Source of the DNA: Burkholderia sp. SRS-W-2-2016
GTDB lineage: Bacteria > Pseudomonadota > Gammaproteobacteria > Burkholderiales > Burkholderiaceae
Reading direction: 5' to 3'
Assembly: GCF_001931485.1 (NCBI RefSeq)
Contig: NZ_MSDV01000038.1
Span: 1 to 64,000, forward strand
DNA length: 64,000 nucleotides
In this document: positions 33,116-42,460 of the stretch, one piece after another
Position numbering within the stretch: position 1 is the stretch's first letter
Layout of the letters: every line of letters begins with the position of its first letter
Position numbers and translations under genes: made by a program
The notes under the pieces: model-generated
What the model was told of the DNA's origin: nothing
Databases searched by the model: none
The model's input: the letters and a program-made list of their open reading frames with translations, nothing else

Positions 33116-34852
33116 GTGCAGTCTCCGGTACCCAACGGGATCGCCGCAGCCGCGGTTCTTACGATCCTATTAACAATCGCCGGATGTGCAAGTACCGGAG
33201 GCATCGCGCCGCAAACGCGCACGATCGCGCCCGCCTCGCTCGATGCCGGCAACGCGATCCGCGCCGCCAACGCCGACGCCCAATGGCCAGCCGCCGACTG
33301 GTGGCGCGTCTATAACGACCCGCAGCTGAACGAGTGGATCGACACCGCACAGGCCGGCAACCCGAGCCTCGCGATCGCCCAGGCGCGGGTGCGCGAGGCG
33401 GCGTCGATGGCCGGCGTCGCGCGCGCCGCGCTTGCACCGCAAGTAAACGGCAGCCTGTCGATCCAGCGTCAGAAGTGGGCCGACAACGTTTACTACGGCC
33501 CGGGACCGCTCGCCGGCGAGCAGTCGTGGAACAACACCGGCACGCTCGGCCTGTCCTATCACCTCGATCTGTGGGGCAAGGACAAGAACGCGGCCGAGCG
33601 CGCGCTCGACCTCGCGCACGCGAGCGCCGCCGACGCGCGCGCCGCCCAGCTCGAACTGCAGGCGAACGTGGTGCGCACCTACATCGAGATGTCGATGAAC
33701 TACGCGCTGCTCGACATCGCGAAGGCGACGCTGCAGCAACAGCAGCAGATCGTCGACCTCGCGACGCGGCGCCTGAAGGGCGGCATCGGCACGCAGCTCG
33801 AAGTGAGCCAGGCCGAAACGCCGATGCCCGAGTACGAACGCCAGATCGATGCGATCGACGAAAAGATCGCGCTCGGCCGCAACCAGCTGGCCGCGCTCGC
33901 CGGCAAGGGCCCGGGCGCCGGCGACGCGATCCAGCGTCCGGCGCTGTCGCTCGCGGCGAACGCCGGCCTGCCGGCCGCGCTACCCGCCGAACTGATCGGC
34001 CATCGCCCCGACGTGGTCGCCGCGCGCTGGGGCGTCGCCGCGCAGGCGCGCGGAATCGATGTCGCGAAGGCCAACTTCTACCCGGACATCAACCTGCTCG
34101 CGTCGATCGGCGGCTATGCGGCGATGGGGCCGCTGTTCCAGTTCCTGAAGGCGCCGTCGCACAGCTGGAGCGTGGGTCCCGCGCTGTCGCTGCCGATCTT
34201 CGACGGCGGCCGGCTGCGCTCGCAGCTCGGCGCGGCATCGGCGGGTTACGACGAGGCGGTCGAGCGTTACAACCAGTCGATCGTCACCGCGCTGAAGGAC
34301 ATCTCCGATCAGGTGATCCGCATCCGCTCGCTGTCGACCCAGGCGGAAGACGCCGACCGCTCGGTCGCCGCGGCGCGCCGGAACTACGATCTGTCGCGCG
34401 AAGGTTACCGGCGCGGCCTGACCGATTATCTGAACGTGCTGGTCGCGCAAAGCCAGTTGCTGCGCGCGCAGGAAGGTGTTGCGAAGGTGCAGGCCGAGCG
34501 GCTCGGCGCGCATGCATCGCTGATGACCGCGCTCGGCGGCGGCCTCGACGATCCGGCCAACGGTCCGCGGGATAACGAGACTTTGCCGGCGCACGGCAAG
34601 AGCGCCGCGGCCGCGCAGACCGGCGGCGGCGTGACGGGCAACGCGGACAGCGCGGCTGCAAGCGCGCTCACCGGCGCGAAGCCGAACGCAGGCGCAAACG
34701 TGCAGGGCAGCGCACAGCCGGGCGCCGGCGCGACCGTCAAGACAAACGCGCAGCCGCACGCCAACGCCGCGCCGACCGCCGCGCCCGCCGCCGCCACGAT
34801 CGCGGCCACCAAGGCCACCACGACCGCCCCGCGCGCGGCCGCGGCCGAGTAA
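33116..34852 (+). CDS. Outer-membrane efflux lipoprotein (NodT/OprM type)
   Basis: A TolC-family outer-membrane factor of 578 residues with a lipoprotein signal peptide whose lipobox is TIAGC. Two OEP repeats follow: about residues 65-270 (WWRVYNDPQLNEWIDTAQAGNPSLAIAQARVREA) and about 300-485 (ELIGHRPDVVAARWGVAAQARGIDVAKANFYPDINLLASIG), with long coiled helices. The GTG start has a strong GGAGG six bases upstream. The last 85 or so residues are a low-complexity Ala/Gly/Thr/Asn tail not seen in typical family members. It is the first gene of the efflux operon and should connect the pump to the exterior. Confidence 0.93.
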   Translation: MQSPVPNGIAAAAVLTILLTIAGCASTGGIAPQTRTIAPASLDAGNAIRAANADAQWPAADWWRVYNDPQLNEWIDTAQAGNPSLAIAQARVREAASMAGVARAALAPQVNGSLSIQRQKWADNVYYGPGPLAGEQSWNNTGTLGLSYHLDLWGKDKNAAERALDLAHASAADARAAQLELQANVVRTYIEMSMNYALLDIAKATLQQQQQIVDLATRRLKGGIGTQLEVSQAETPMPEYERQIDAIDEKIALGRNQLAALAGKGPGAGDAIQRPALSLAANAGLPAALPAELIGHRPDVVAARWGVAAQARGIDVAKANFYPDINLLASIGGYAAMGPLFQFLKAPSHSWSVGPALSLPIFDGGRLRSQLGAASAGYDEAVERYNQSIVTALKDISDQVIRIRSLSTQAEDADRSVAAARRNYDLSREGYRRGLTDYLNVLVAQSQLLRAQEGVAKVQAERLGAHASLMTALGGGLDDPANGPRDNETLPAHGKSAAAAQTGGGVTGNADSAAASALTGAKPNAGANVQGSAQPGAGATVKTNAQPHANAAPTAAPAAATIAATKATTTAPRAAAAE

Positions 34853-34863
34853 GGAAGCCGGCC

Positions 34864-37077
34864 ATGTCCGCCCCCTCCTCTCACGCCGCGCGCCCGGCCA
34901 CGCTGGCCGATTTCCGCAAGGCCGCGCTCGAATGGGCGCGCACCGACGGCCTCACGTGGGTCTATATCGCCAAGGCGCTGGCCGCGTGCTTCCTCGCGCT
35001 CGGCGTCGCGATGAAACTCGACCTGCCGCAGCCGCGCACCGCGATGACCACCGTGTTCATCGTGATGACGCCGCAAAGCGGCGCGGTGTTCGCAAAGAGC
35101 TTCTACCGGATCTGCGGGACCCTCGTCGGTCTCGTCGTGATGCTCGCGCTGATCGGGCTGTTCGCGCAGCAGCCGGAGCTGTTCATCATCTCGACCGCGA
35201 TCTGGGTCGGCATCTGTACCGCCGGCGCCGCGCGCAACCGCAACTTCCGCTCGTACGGCTTCGTGCTGGCCGGCTACACGGCCGCGCTGATCGGTATCCC
35301 GGCCTCGCAGCATCCGGACGGCGCGTTCCTGTCCGCGCTCACGCGGGTCGCCGAAGTCGTGATCGGCATCATCTGCGCGGGCGCGGTCAGCGGCCTCGTG
35401 TTCCCGCAGTTCGCCGGCCTGCAGATGCGCAGCACCGTGCGCGCGCGCTTCTCGGCGTTCGTCGAGTACGTGTCGGCGTCGCTCGCCGGGCGCAACGACC
35501 GCGCGCAGATCGAGGCGACCAATGCGCGCTTCATCGCCGATATCGTCGGCTTCGAGGCCGCGCGCAGCGTCGCCGTGTTCGAAGGCCCCGATTCGCGGAT
35601 GCGCGGCGGCCGCCTCGCGCGGCTGAACAGCGAGTTCATGACCGCGTCGACGCGCTTTCACGCGCTGCATCAGCTGATGAACCGGCTGCGCGCCAACGGC
35701 AGCGCCGGTGCGTCGGTGGCGATCGCCGCGCTCGAGCCGTACTTCCGCGAGATCGCGCCGCTACTCGCGAAGTCGGGCGAACCGGTGCTGTCCGCGGCCG
35801 ACGCCGCGCACGCCGCCGCGCAACTCGACACCTACAAGACCGAGCTGCCCAAACGCGTGCGCTCGACCCGCGCCGAGCTCGAAAGCCATCCCGACGCCCC
35901 GCTGCTCGAATTCGACACCGCCGCCGAGCTGCTGTACCGCTTCATCGACGATCTGTATCAGTACGCGGCTACCTATGCGTCGCTGGCAGTCGACACCCAT
36001 GCGCGCGAGCGCTGGATCGAGCGCTACGAGCCGAAGACCAATGCGATCGCGTCGGGCGTCGCGGGCCTGCGCGCGGCGATCGTGATGATGGTGCTCGGCG
36101 CGTTCTGGATCGCCACCGCGTGGCCGAGCGGCTCGACGCTGGTGCTGAACGCGGCGGCCACCTGCGCGCTAGCGTCGTCGGCGCCGAACCCGAAGCGCAT
36201 CGCGTTCCAGATGGGCGCCGGCACGCTGCTCGCCACCTTCACCGGGATGCTCGCGGTGTTCGGCGTCTATCCCCATATCGACGGCTTCGCGCTGCTGTGC
36301 GTCGCGCTCACGCCGTTCCTGCTGCTCGGCGTGTTCATGACCACGCGGCCGCAACTGGCCGGCTACGGGATGGGCTACTGCATCTTCTTCTGCTTTCTGG
36401 CCGGCCCGGACAACGTCGTCCACTACGACCCGAGCGCGTTCATGAACGATGCGCTCGCGCTGGTGCTGTCGATGCTGGTGTCGTCGATCGCATTCGCGGT
36501 GCTGTTGCCGCCGTCGACGCCGTGGCTGCGCAAGCGCCTCCTGGTCGACCTGCGCCGCCAGGTGGTGGTGGCCGGCCGCGCCGGTCTCGCGCGGGTGCGC
36601 TCGCGTTTCGAGAGCGGCGCGCGCGATCTGATGTTCCAGATCAACGCGCTGTCGCCGGACGAACCCGACACGAAGCGCGACACGCTGCGCTGGCTGTTCT
36701 CGGTGCTCGAAGTCGGCAACGCGGTGATCGATCTGCGCCGCGAAGTCGCGACGCTGCCCGCGCATCCGCGCAACGACAAGGGCGCGCCGTGGCGGCTCAC
36801 GCTCGACGGCCTGCTCGACGCGCTCGCCGCGCTGTTCGAGCGGCCGCGCGAGGACCATTTCGCGCGCGCGCTGAACGCGACCTCCGACGCCATCGCCGAA
36901 GTGCAGCAGCTGATGGACGGCTTCACGCCGTCGCGCGACGAACGCCATCAGTTGCAACGCATCCGCAGTCATCTGCATTTCATTCGTACCGCGCTGCTCG
37001 ATCCGCAGTCGCCGCTAGCCGCGGCGATCAATGCGCCGGCCAGCGCGCCCTCAGAAGGAGTTCCCCATGCCGCGTGA
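34864..37077 (+). CDS. FUSC family inner-membrane efflux protein (AaeB-like)
   Basis: A 737-residue member of the aromatic-acid exporter (FUSC) family. There are two membrane blocks, about residues 35-190 (YIAKALAACFLALGVAMKLDLPQPRTAMTTVFIVMTPQSGAV and following) and about 395-560 (GLRAAIVMMVLGAFWIATAWPSG and following). They are separated by a large cytosolic helical region, and a second one forms the C-terminus. AaeB of E. coli exports p-hydroxybenzoate and related acids, and the neighbouring DUF1656 and HlyD genes match AaeX and AaeA. The substrate here is unproven. It starts 11 bp after the outer-membrane factor gene and overlaps the DUF1656 gene by 11 bp. Confidence 0.92.
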   Translation: MSAPSSHAARPATLADFRKAALEWARTDGLTWVYIAKALAACFLALGVAMKLDLPQPRTAMTTVFIVMTPQSGAVFAKSFYRICGTLVGLVVMLALIGLFAQQPELFIISTAIWVGICTAGAARNRNFRSYGFVLAGYTAALIGIPASQHPDGAFLSALTRVAEVVIGIICAGAVSGLVFPQFAGLQMRSTVRARFSAFVEYVSASLAGRNDRAQIEATNARFIADIVGFEAARSVAVFEGPDSRMRGGRLARLNSEFMTASTRFHALHQLMNRLRANGSAGASVAIAALEPYFREIAPLLAKSGEPVLSAADAAHAAAQLDTYKTELPKRVRSTRAELESHPDAPLLEFDTAAELLYRFIDDLYQYAATYASLAVDTHARERWIERYEPKTNAIASGVAGLRAAIVMMVLGAFWIATAWPSGSTLVLNAAATCALASSAPNPKRIAFQMGAGTLLATFTGMLAVFGVYPHIDGFALLCVALTPFLLLGVFMTTRPQLAGYGMGYCIFFCFLAGPDNVVHYDPSAFMNDALALVLSMLVSSIAFAVLLPPSTPWLRKRLLVDLRRQVVVAGRAGLARVRSRFESGARDLMFQINALSPDEPDTKRDTLRWLFSVLEVGNAVIDLRREVATLPAHPRNDKGAPWRLTLDGLLDALAALFERPREDHFARALNATSDAIAEVQQLMDGFTPSRDERHQLQRIRSHLHFIRTALLDPQSPLAAAINAPASAPSEGVPHAA

Positions 37078-37267
37078 TATCGCCGTGCTGGACGCTTATA
37101 TGCCGGCCATCGTGCTGCTGTTCATCGCCGGTGCCGCGCTCACCTGGGTGCTCGATCGCGTAATCGCCTATACGGGCCTGTATCGCATCGTGTGGCACCC
37201 CTCCCTGTTCCGGGCCAGCTTGCTCGTGTCTGTGTGCGGCCTTCTCGGCCTCGCCGTTTATCGTTGA
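37067..37267 (+). CDS. DUF1656 small membrane protein (AaeX-like)
   Basis: A 66-residue protein with two hydrophobic helices (about 10-27 and 46-63) in the DUF1656 pattern, beginning MPRDIAVLDAYMPAIVLLF. In E. coli the homologue AaeX is encoded with the AaeA and AaeB efflux proteins. Its precise role is unknown. A strong GAAGGAG Shine-Dalgarno lies within the end of the FUSC gene, which it overlaps by 11 bp. Confidence 0.9.
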   Translation: MPRDIAVLDAYMPAIVLLFIAGAALTWVLDRVIAYTGLYRIVWHPSLFRASLLVSVCGLLGLAVYR

Positions 37268-37280
37268 TCAGAGTCGAAAC

Positions 37281-38156
37281 ATGACCATCCGAAATCTTGT
37301 GGGCTTCTTCGCGACAGCCGTCATTTTTATCGTCGCGATCCTGATTGGCCGCGTGCTGTGGGTCCATTACATGGATGAACCGTGGACCCGCGACGGCCGC
37401 GTGCGCGCCGAGATCGTCAACGTCGCGCCGGACGTGTCGGGCGCGATCGTCGATCTGCCGGTCAAGGACAACCAGTTGGTGAAGAAAGGCGACCTGCTGA
37501 TGCAGATCGACCCGTCGCATTACCAGATCGCGGTCGAGCAGGCGCAGGCCGCCGTGGCCGCGCGCAAGTCCGAGCTGCAGATGAAGCGCGACGACGCGCA
37601 GCGGCGTGCCGACATGGATTCGCTGGTGGTGTCGAAGGAAAGCCGCGAGAACGCGTCGCATACCGCGTCCGCCGCCGACGCCGCGTACCAGCAGGCCCTC
37701 GCCGCGCTCGACGCCGCCAAGCTCAATCTCGAGCGCACCCGCGTGGTGTCGCCGGTCGACGGCTACGTGACCAACCTCAGCGTGTTCCGCGGCGACTACG
37801 CGACCGCCGGCAACGCGAAGCTCGCGATCGTCGACAGCCACTCGTTCTGGGTCTACGGCTACTTCGAGGAAACCAAGCTGCCGCGCGTGCGGATCGGCGA
37901 CAAGGCCGAGGTGAAGCTGATGAGCGGCGGCGTGTTGCAAGGCCACGTCGAAAGCATTTCGCGCGGCATCTACGACCGCGACAATCCGCAAAGCCACGAA
38001 CTGCTCGCCGACGTGAACCCGACCTTCAACTGGGTCCGTCTCGCGCAACGCGTGCCGGTGCGCGTGAAGATCGACTCGGTGCCCGACGATGTGATGCTCG
38101 CCGCCGGGACGACCTGTACGGTAGTGGTGCAGCCGGGGTCGGCGCAAAAGAGCTGA
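37281..38156 (+). CDS. HlyD-family membrane fusion protein (AaeA-like)
   Basis: A 291-residue periplasmic adaptor with one N-terminal transmembrane anchor (about residues 6-28). The beta-barrel/biotinyl-lipoyl fold is split around a short coiled-coil hairpin (VAPDVSGAIVDLPVKDNQLVKKGDLLMQIDPSHYQIAVEQAQAAVAARKSEL, then RTRVVSPVDGYVTNLSVFRGDYATAG in family form). It should bridge the FUSC pump and the outer-membrane factor. It lies 13 bp after the DUF1656 gene and is last in the operon. An inverted repeat (GACGGCAAA near 38163 with TTTTGCCGTC) follows and may end the transcript. Confidence 0.93.
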   Translation: MTIRNLVGFFATAVIFIVAILIGRVLWVHYMDEPWTRDGRVRAEIVNVAPDVSGAIVDLPVKDNQLVKKGDLLMQIDPSHYQIAVEQAQAAVAARKSELQMKRDDAQRRADMDSLVVSKESRENASHTASAADAAYQQALAALDAAKLNLERTRVVSPVDGYVTNLSVFRGDYATAGNAKLAIVDSHSFWVYGYFEETKLPRVRIGDKAEVKLMSGGVLQGHVESISRGIYDRDNPQSHELLADVNPTFNWVRLAQRVPVRVKIDSVPDDVMLAAGTTCTVVVQPGSAQKS

Positions 38157-38210
38157 CGTGACGACGGCAAACCCGCAACGCCGTTTTGCCGTCCGGGCTC
38201 TATCCCCGCT

Positions 38211-39917
38211 CTACAGCCGGAACTTGCCGACCATCGCCTTCAGCCCGCGCGCCTGATCGTCGAGCGAGCGGGCCGCGGCGCTCGCCTGCTCGACCAGCGC
38301 CGCGTTCTGCTGGGTGCTGGCATCCATCTGCGTGACCGCGAGACTGATCGCCTCGATGCCGGTGCTCTGTTCGGACGAGGCCGCCGAAATTTCCCCGATG
38401 ATGTCCGTCACGCGTTTGACCGCCCTGACCACGTCGTCCATCGTCTGACCGGCGTCGGCGGCCAGCGCCGAGCCATTGCCGACCCGCTCCACCGAGGTCT
38501 GGATCAAGCCCTTGATCTCCTTGGCCGCCGACGCGCTGCGCTGCGCGAGATTGCGTACTTCCGCCGCCACCACCGAAAACCCGCGCCCCTGCTCGCCCGC
38601 GCGCGCCGCCTCGACCGCCGCGTTCAGCGCGAGGATGTTGGTCTGGAACGCGATGCCCTCGATCACGCCGATGATGTCGCCGATGCTGCGCGCGCTGTCA
38701 TTGATGTCGCTCATCGTCGCGACCACCCGGTGGACGACCGCGCCGCCCTGCTCGGCGATCTCCGACGCGTTGCTCGCGAGCGTGCTGGCCTGCTTCGCGT
38801 TGTCGGCGTTCTGCCGCACGGTGGAGGTCAACTGCTCCATGCTGGTTGCGGTGCGCTCGAGCGCGAACGCCTGCTGCTCGGTGCGCTGCGACAGGTCGAG
38901 GTTGCCCATCGAGATCTGCGCGGACGCGGTCGCGATCGCATCGGCGCTCGACGCGATGCCGGCCACCGTGCTCGCGAGTTCGCTCTGCATGCCGGCGAGC
39001 GCATGAAGCAGGCTCGACTGATCGTTGCCGCCGAGCGCGATGCGGTTCGACAGATCGCCGGCCGCGATGTGGCTGGCAATGGTCTTCGCGTAAGCAGGCT
39101 CGCCGCCTAGCTGCGCGGTGAGACGCCGCACGACCCACGCGGCGATACCGAACGCGAGCACGATCAGCGCGAGCGTCATCACCGCGATCATCACGAACGA
39201 CGAGCGATAGATGAAGCCGGATGCGTCGATCGTCGCCTTCGCGGCGATGCCGCGCTGCGCGACCAGTTCGTCGACGAGCTTTTCGAGTTTGCCGGTCTCG
39301 ACCAGCAACGAGACATCCTGGGTGCCGACCTGCCAGTTCATCTGCGACAGGTCGAGCGGTTGCGCCTTCACGAGCGTCACGAAATCGCGCAAATGGCCGC
39401 TCCACGCGCCGACCGCGGCGGCAAATGCCTTCTGCCCGGCGAGCGCTTTCGGGTCAGCGGAATCGACGTACTGCTGCAGCGTGCGCAGTTGCTCGCCCAG
39501 CCCGGCAAGGCCGCGCTCGATGTCGGCGCCCAGTTCGTCGCGCTCCTTCGCGGTGGTCGCGGTGAGCAGCATCTTTTGCGCGCGGCTCGCGCGCAGCATG
39601 TGGCCGCGCGCCTGCTCGGCGGCGCGGCTGGCGACGTGGCCCTGGTCGTAGATCGACTGCGCGGACGCGGCGAGCCGACCGATCTGCAACAGCGAAAACA
39701 CGCCGATCAGCAGCGTGCCGAGCAGCAGCACCGCAAACGCGATGCGCAGCGTCGCCTTGACCGACAGGCCAGCGGCCCGCGCGGCGGCGGGACCGGGCTC
39801 CGCGCGAGGGACGCCGGTCACGCGGTCGCGCTCCGTTCGTGCGGCCGGATTTGTCCCGGCCGGTCCGCTCTCCAGCCGCCCCGCGCGCTGTGCGCCGCTT
39901 CGCGCCATCGTTGTCAT
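38211..39917 (-). CDS. Methyl-accepting chemotaxis protein
   Basis: A 568-residue transmembrane chemoreceptor. A Gly/Arg-rich cytosolic start of about 50 residues precedes TM1 ([22 protein letters not shown]). A periplasmic four-helix-bundle sensor of about 150 residues, TM2 ([25 protein letters not shown]) and HAMP follow. The signalling domain has the hairpin tip [46 protein letters not shown] in family form. It signals to CheA/CheW; the ligand is unknown. The N-terminal extension is unusual and translation could begin three codons later. No CheA-binding pentapeptide tether was seen at the C-terminus. Confidence 0.94.
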   Translation of the reverse strand: [568 protein letters not shown]

Positions 39918-40333
39918 GTTCCCCGTTCCCCATCTATCGACGCGCCGGAAAGGTCGGTTCCGGCACGACTCGTTATCTCTCCGGGTCTACGGCAACGAAC
40001 TGCGCAACCTTGAACCCGCGCCCGCGTGCGCTTTATACCGCGACCAAAAATCGCGACAAAATAGTCCGTCGCCGTGGTAGCGCGAAGAGATCCCTGCTCC
40101 ATTCGTCAGCCAGGGGCGCGTCGCCAATGTCCGATTCACGACAAAACTTGTCCTTACAATTCACAGGCGCCACATTAAACTTCGATAACTGCTTAAAAAC
40201 GCCGGTTACCGCGACGAAATGCCGCTCTGCGTCACGTAACGCGCTTACGAGGTGCGCTACCCGACCGGCTCATCGCCGATGTCCCATTCCGATGTCCCAT
40301 TCCACCGTTTGCCTGACTTCTTTTTTCTAGCGT
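39918..40333. other. Divergent intergenic region
   Basis: A 416-bp gap between the chemoreceptor gene (-) and the Fsr-like exporter gene (+). No gene was found. A tandem duplication of 13 bp (GATGTCCCATTCC) occurs at 40278-40303, 30 bp before the exporter start. I looked for a flagellar sigma-28 promoter before the chemoreceptor and could not find a convincing one. Confidence 0.5.
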
Positions 40334-41599
40334 ATGGAAACGAGCCTCGATAAAAGCGCCCTTGCCGGCGCCGCCGCCACGGGCGCGGCAACGCCGTCCA
40401 CTTCCGCCGCCGCGCCGGCGGCCAAGGTTCAGCGCACGGTGTACTCCGTGCTCGGCGCGATCAGTTTTTCGCACCTGCTGAACGACATGATCCAGTCGCT
40501 GATTCTCGCGATCTACCCGATGTTCAAGGACAACTTTTCGCTGTCGTTCGGGCAGATCGGGCTGATCACGCTGACCTACCAGATCACCGCATCGCTGCTG
40601 CAGCCGCTGATCGGCAGCTATACCGACAAGCATCCGAAGCCGTACTCGCTGCCGGTCGGCATGGGCTTCACGCTCGCCGGGCTGCTGCTGATGTCGGTGG
40701 CGCCGAGCTTCGGCGTGCTGCTGATCGCGGCGGCGCTGGTTGGCTGCGGCTCGTCGGTGTTCCATCCGGAGTCGTCGCGGGTCGCGCGGATGGCCTCGGG
40801 CGGCCGTCACGGGCTCGCGCAGTCGCTGTTCCAGGTCGGCGGCAACGCGGGTTCGTCGCTCGGGCCGCTGCTCGCCGCGTTGATCGTGATTCCGCATGGC
40901 CAGCGCAGCATCGCGTGGTTTTCGGCGGCGGCGCTGGTGGCGATCGTCGTGCTGACGCAGATCGGCCGCTGGTACAAGCGTCATCCGTCGGTGAAGAAGG
41001 CGCGCGGCCAGGGGATGCAGGCGGTGCTGCCGCGCCGTCAGGTGATTCTCGCGATGAGCGTGCTGGTGTTGCTGGTGTTTTCGAAGTACTTCTATCTCGC
41101 GAGCATCAATAGCTATTTCACGTTCTATCTGATCGACAAGTTCCATCTGTCGGTGCAGGCCGCGCAGGTGCATCTGTTCGTGTTTCTGGCCGCGGTTGCG
41201 GCGGGGACGGTGATCGGCGGTCCGATCGGCGACAAGATCGGTCGCAAGTATGTGATCTGGGTGTCGATTCTTGGCGTCGCGCCGTTCACGTTGCTGTTGC
41301 CGTACGCGAATCTGTTCTGGACTGGCGTGCTGACCGTGGTGATCGGGGTGGTGCTCGCTTCCGCGTTTTCGGCGATTCTCGTTTATGCGCAGGAGTTGAT
41401 TCCTGGCAAGGTCGGGATGGTGGCGGGGCTTTTCTTTGGGTTTGCTTTTGGGTTGGGCGGCGTGGGCGCCGCTGTGCTTGGACAGCTTGCCGATGCCACT
41501 AGCATTGCGTTTGTTTATAAGGTTTGTTCGTTCCTGCCTTTGATTGGGGTTTTGACTGTGCTTTTGCCGGATGTCGAGGGGAAGCTGGTTAAGCGTTGA
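40334..41599 (+). CDS. MFS exporter, Fsr (fosmidomycin resistance) type
   Basis: A 421-residue, 12-helix major-facilitator protein. After an Ala-rich start of about 32 residues the Fsr-type signature begins: VYSVLGAISFSHLLNDMIQSLILAIYPMFKDNFSLSFGQIGLITL. The region GSSVFHPESSRVARMASGGRHGLAQSLFQVGGNAGSSLGPLL is characteristic of Fsr. Fsr of E. coli exports fosmidomycin; the natural substrate is unknown. The last 70 codons switch to T-ending and G/T-rich codons, unlike the rest of the gene, approaching the palindromic element that starts just after the stop. Confidence 0.92.
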   Translation: METSLDKSALAGAAATGAATPSTSAAAPAAKVQRTVYSVLGAISFSHLLNDMIQSLILAIYPMFKDNFSLSFGQIGLITLTYQITASLLQPLIGSYTDKHPKPYSLPVGMGFTLAGLLLMSVAPSFGVLLIAAALVGCGSSVFHPESSRVARMASGGRHGLAQSLFQVGGNAGSSLGPLLAALIVIPHGQRSIAWFSAAALVAIVVLTQIGRWYKRHPSVKKARGQGMQAVLPRRQVILAMSVLVLLVFSKYFYLASINSYFTFYLIDKFHLSVQAAQVHLFVFLAAVAAGTVIGGPIGDKIGRKYVIWVSILGVAPFTLLLPYANLFWTGVLTVVIGVVLASAFSAILVYAQELIPGKVGMVAGLFFGFAFGLGGVGAAVLGQLADATSIAFVYKVCSFLPLIGVLTVLLPDVEGKLVKR

Positions 41600-41602
41600 T
41601 TT

Positions 41603-42460
41603 GGGCCCCTTGGGCGGGGCGGCGCTTTTTTGTGGTTGTTCTTGGTGCGTTGGCCCCTTCCCTGAATTTTTGTCGGTCTGGGAGCGCTGCCCCCCTTCGC
41701 GGGGGTGGCGCTTTTTTGTTTTTGTATTTCTTTGCGGTTTTTGTTTGAGGTTGAGTTTTTGTCTGTGTTCTTGGGGGTGTTGGCCTTTCCTTGATTTCTT
41801 GTCGGTCTATTGGCGTTGCCCCTGTGCGGGGCGGCACCTACTTTCTTTGCTGCTGCAAAGAAAGATAGGCAAAGAAAGCAGCTTCACACCGCTAATTCTT
41901 AAGCGGGAACCGTAGCCCACCACCGGTAGTGGTGCATCTGGAATCCGTGCTCCCGCACATTCCGCGTTCGTGACAAGGCAGTCATTCTTCCGGCGGCGCT
42001 GCGCGCGCCGAAGCCCCGCTCAAAAACCGTCGGCGTTTTGGAGCCTCGCCGGGCGAGCCGAAACTCCCCTGAGCGAGGCCTGTTCATCCGCCGCTAGTTG
42101 CGCCCGCCGCCCCGAGGCGCAGCCGAGGGGCCCCGCCGCGCGGGCCACCCACGGGTTTCCCTCGCAGACCCGGCCGCGACGCACGCAGTGCGGAGTGGGA
42201 GCTGATGACGGCTTTGTCGCTGGGGCGGAGTGTGCGGGGGCACGGATTCCAGATGCACCACTGCCTCTTCCAAGCCGGGGGACCCACTTAAGAGCTTGCG
42301 GTGTGAAGCTGCTTTCTTTGCCTACCTTTCTTTGCAGCAGCAAAGAAAGTAGGTGCCGCCCCGCACAGGGGCAACGCCAATAGACCGACAACACAACAAG
42401 GAAAGGCCAACACCCTAAAGAACACAGACAAAAAAAGCCCCGCCCTGCACAAAGGGCCCC
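41603..42460. repeat. Giant palindromic element, copy A
   Basis: This element begins 4 bp after the exporter stop and ends about 220 bp before prpE. The 92-bp inverted repeats 41801-41892 and 42298-42389 differ at one base (41865). Weaker pairing continues outward to about 41761 and 42429. Further arms lie inside: a perfect 22-bp inverted pair at 41929-41950 and 42240-42261, with pairing to about 41987/42201. Each terminal repeat contains the hairpin CTTTCTTTGC-TGCT-GCAAAGAAAG (41841-41864 on the left). At 41603-41712 there is a degenerate extra copy of the left end. The middle (about 41988-42200) is G+C-rich without pairing. There is no transposase gene; short frames across it are artefacts of the repeat. 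Confidence 0.9.

Noticed and set aside
39918..40100. Flagellar sigma-28 promoter for the chemoreceptor gene
   Set aside because: No TAAA-N15-GCCGATAA-like match could be found in the upstream strand.
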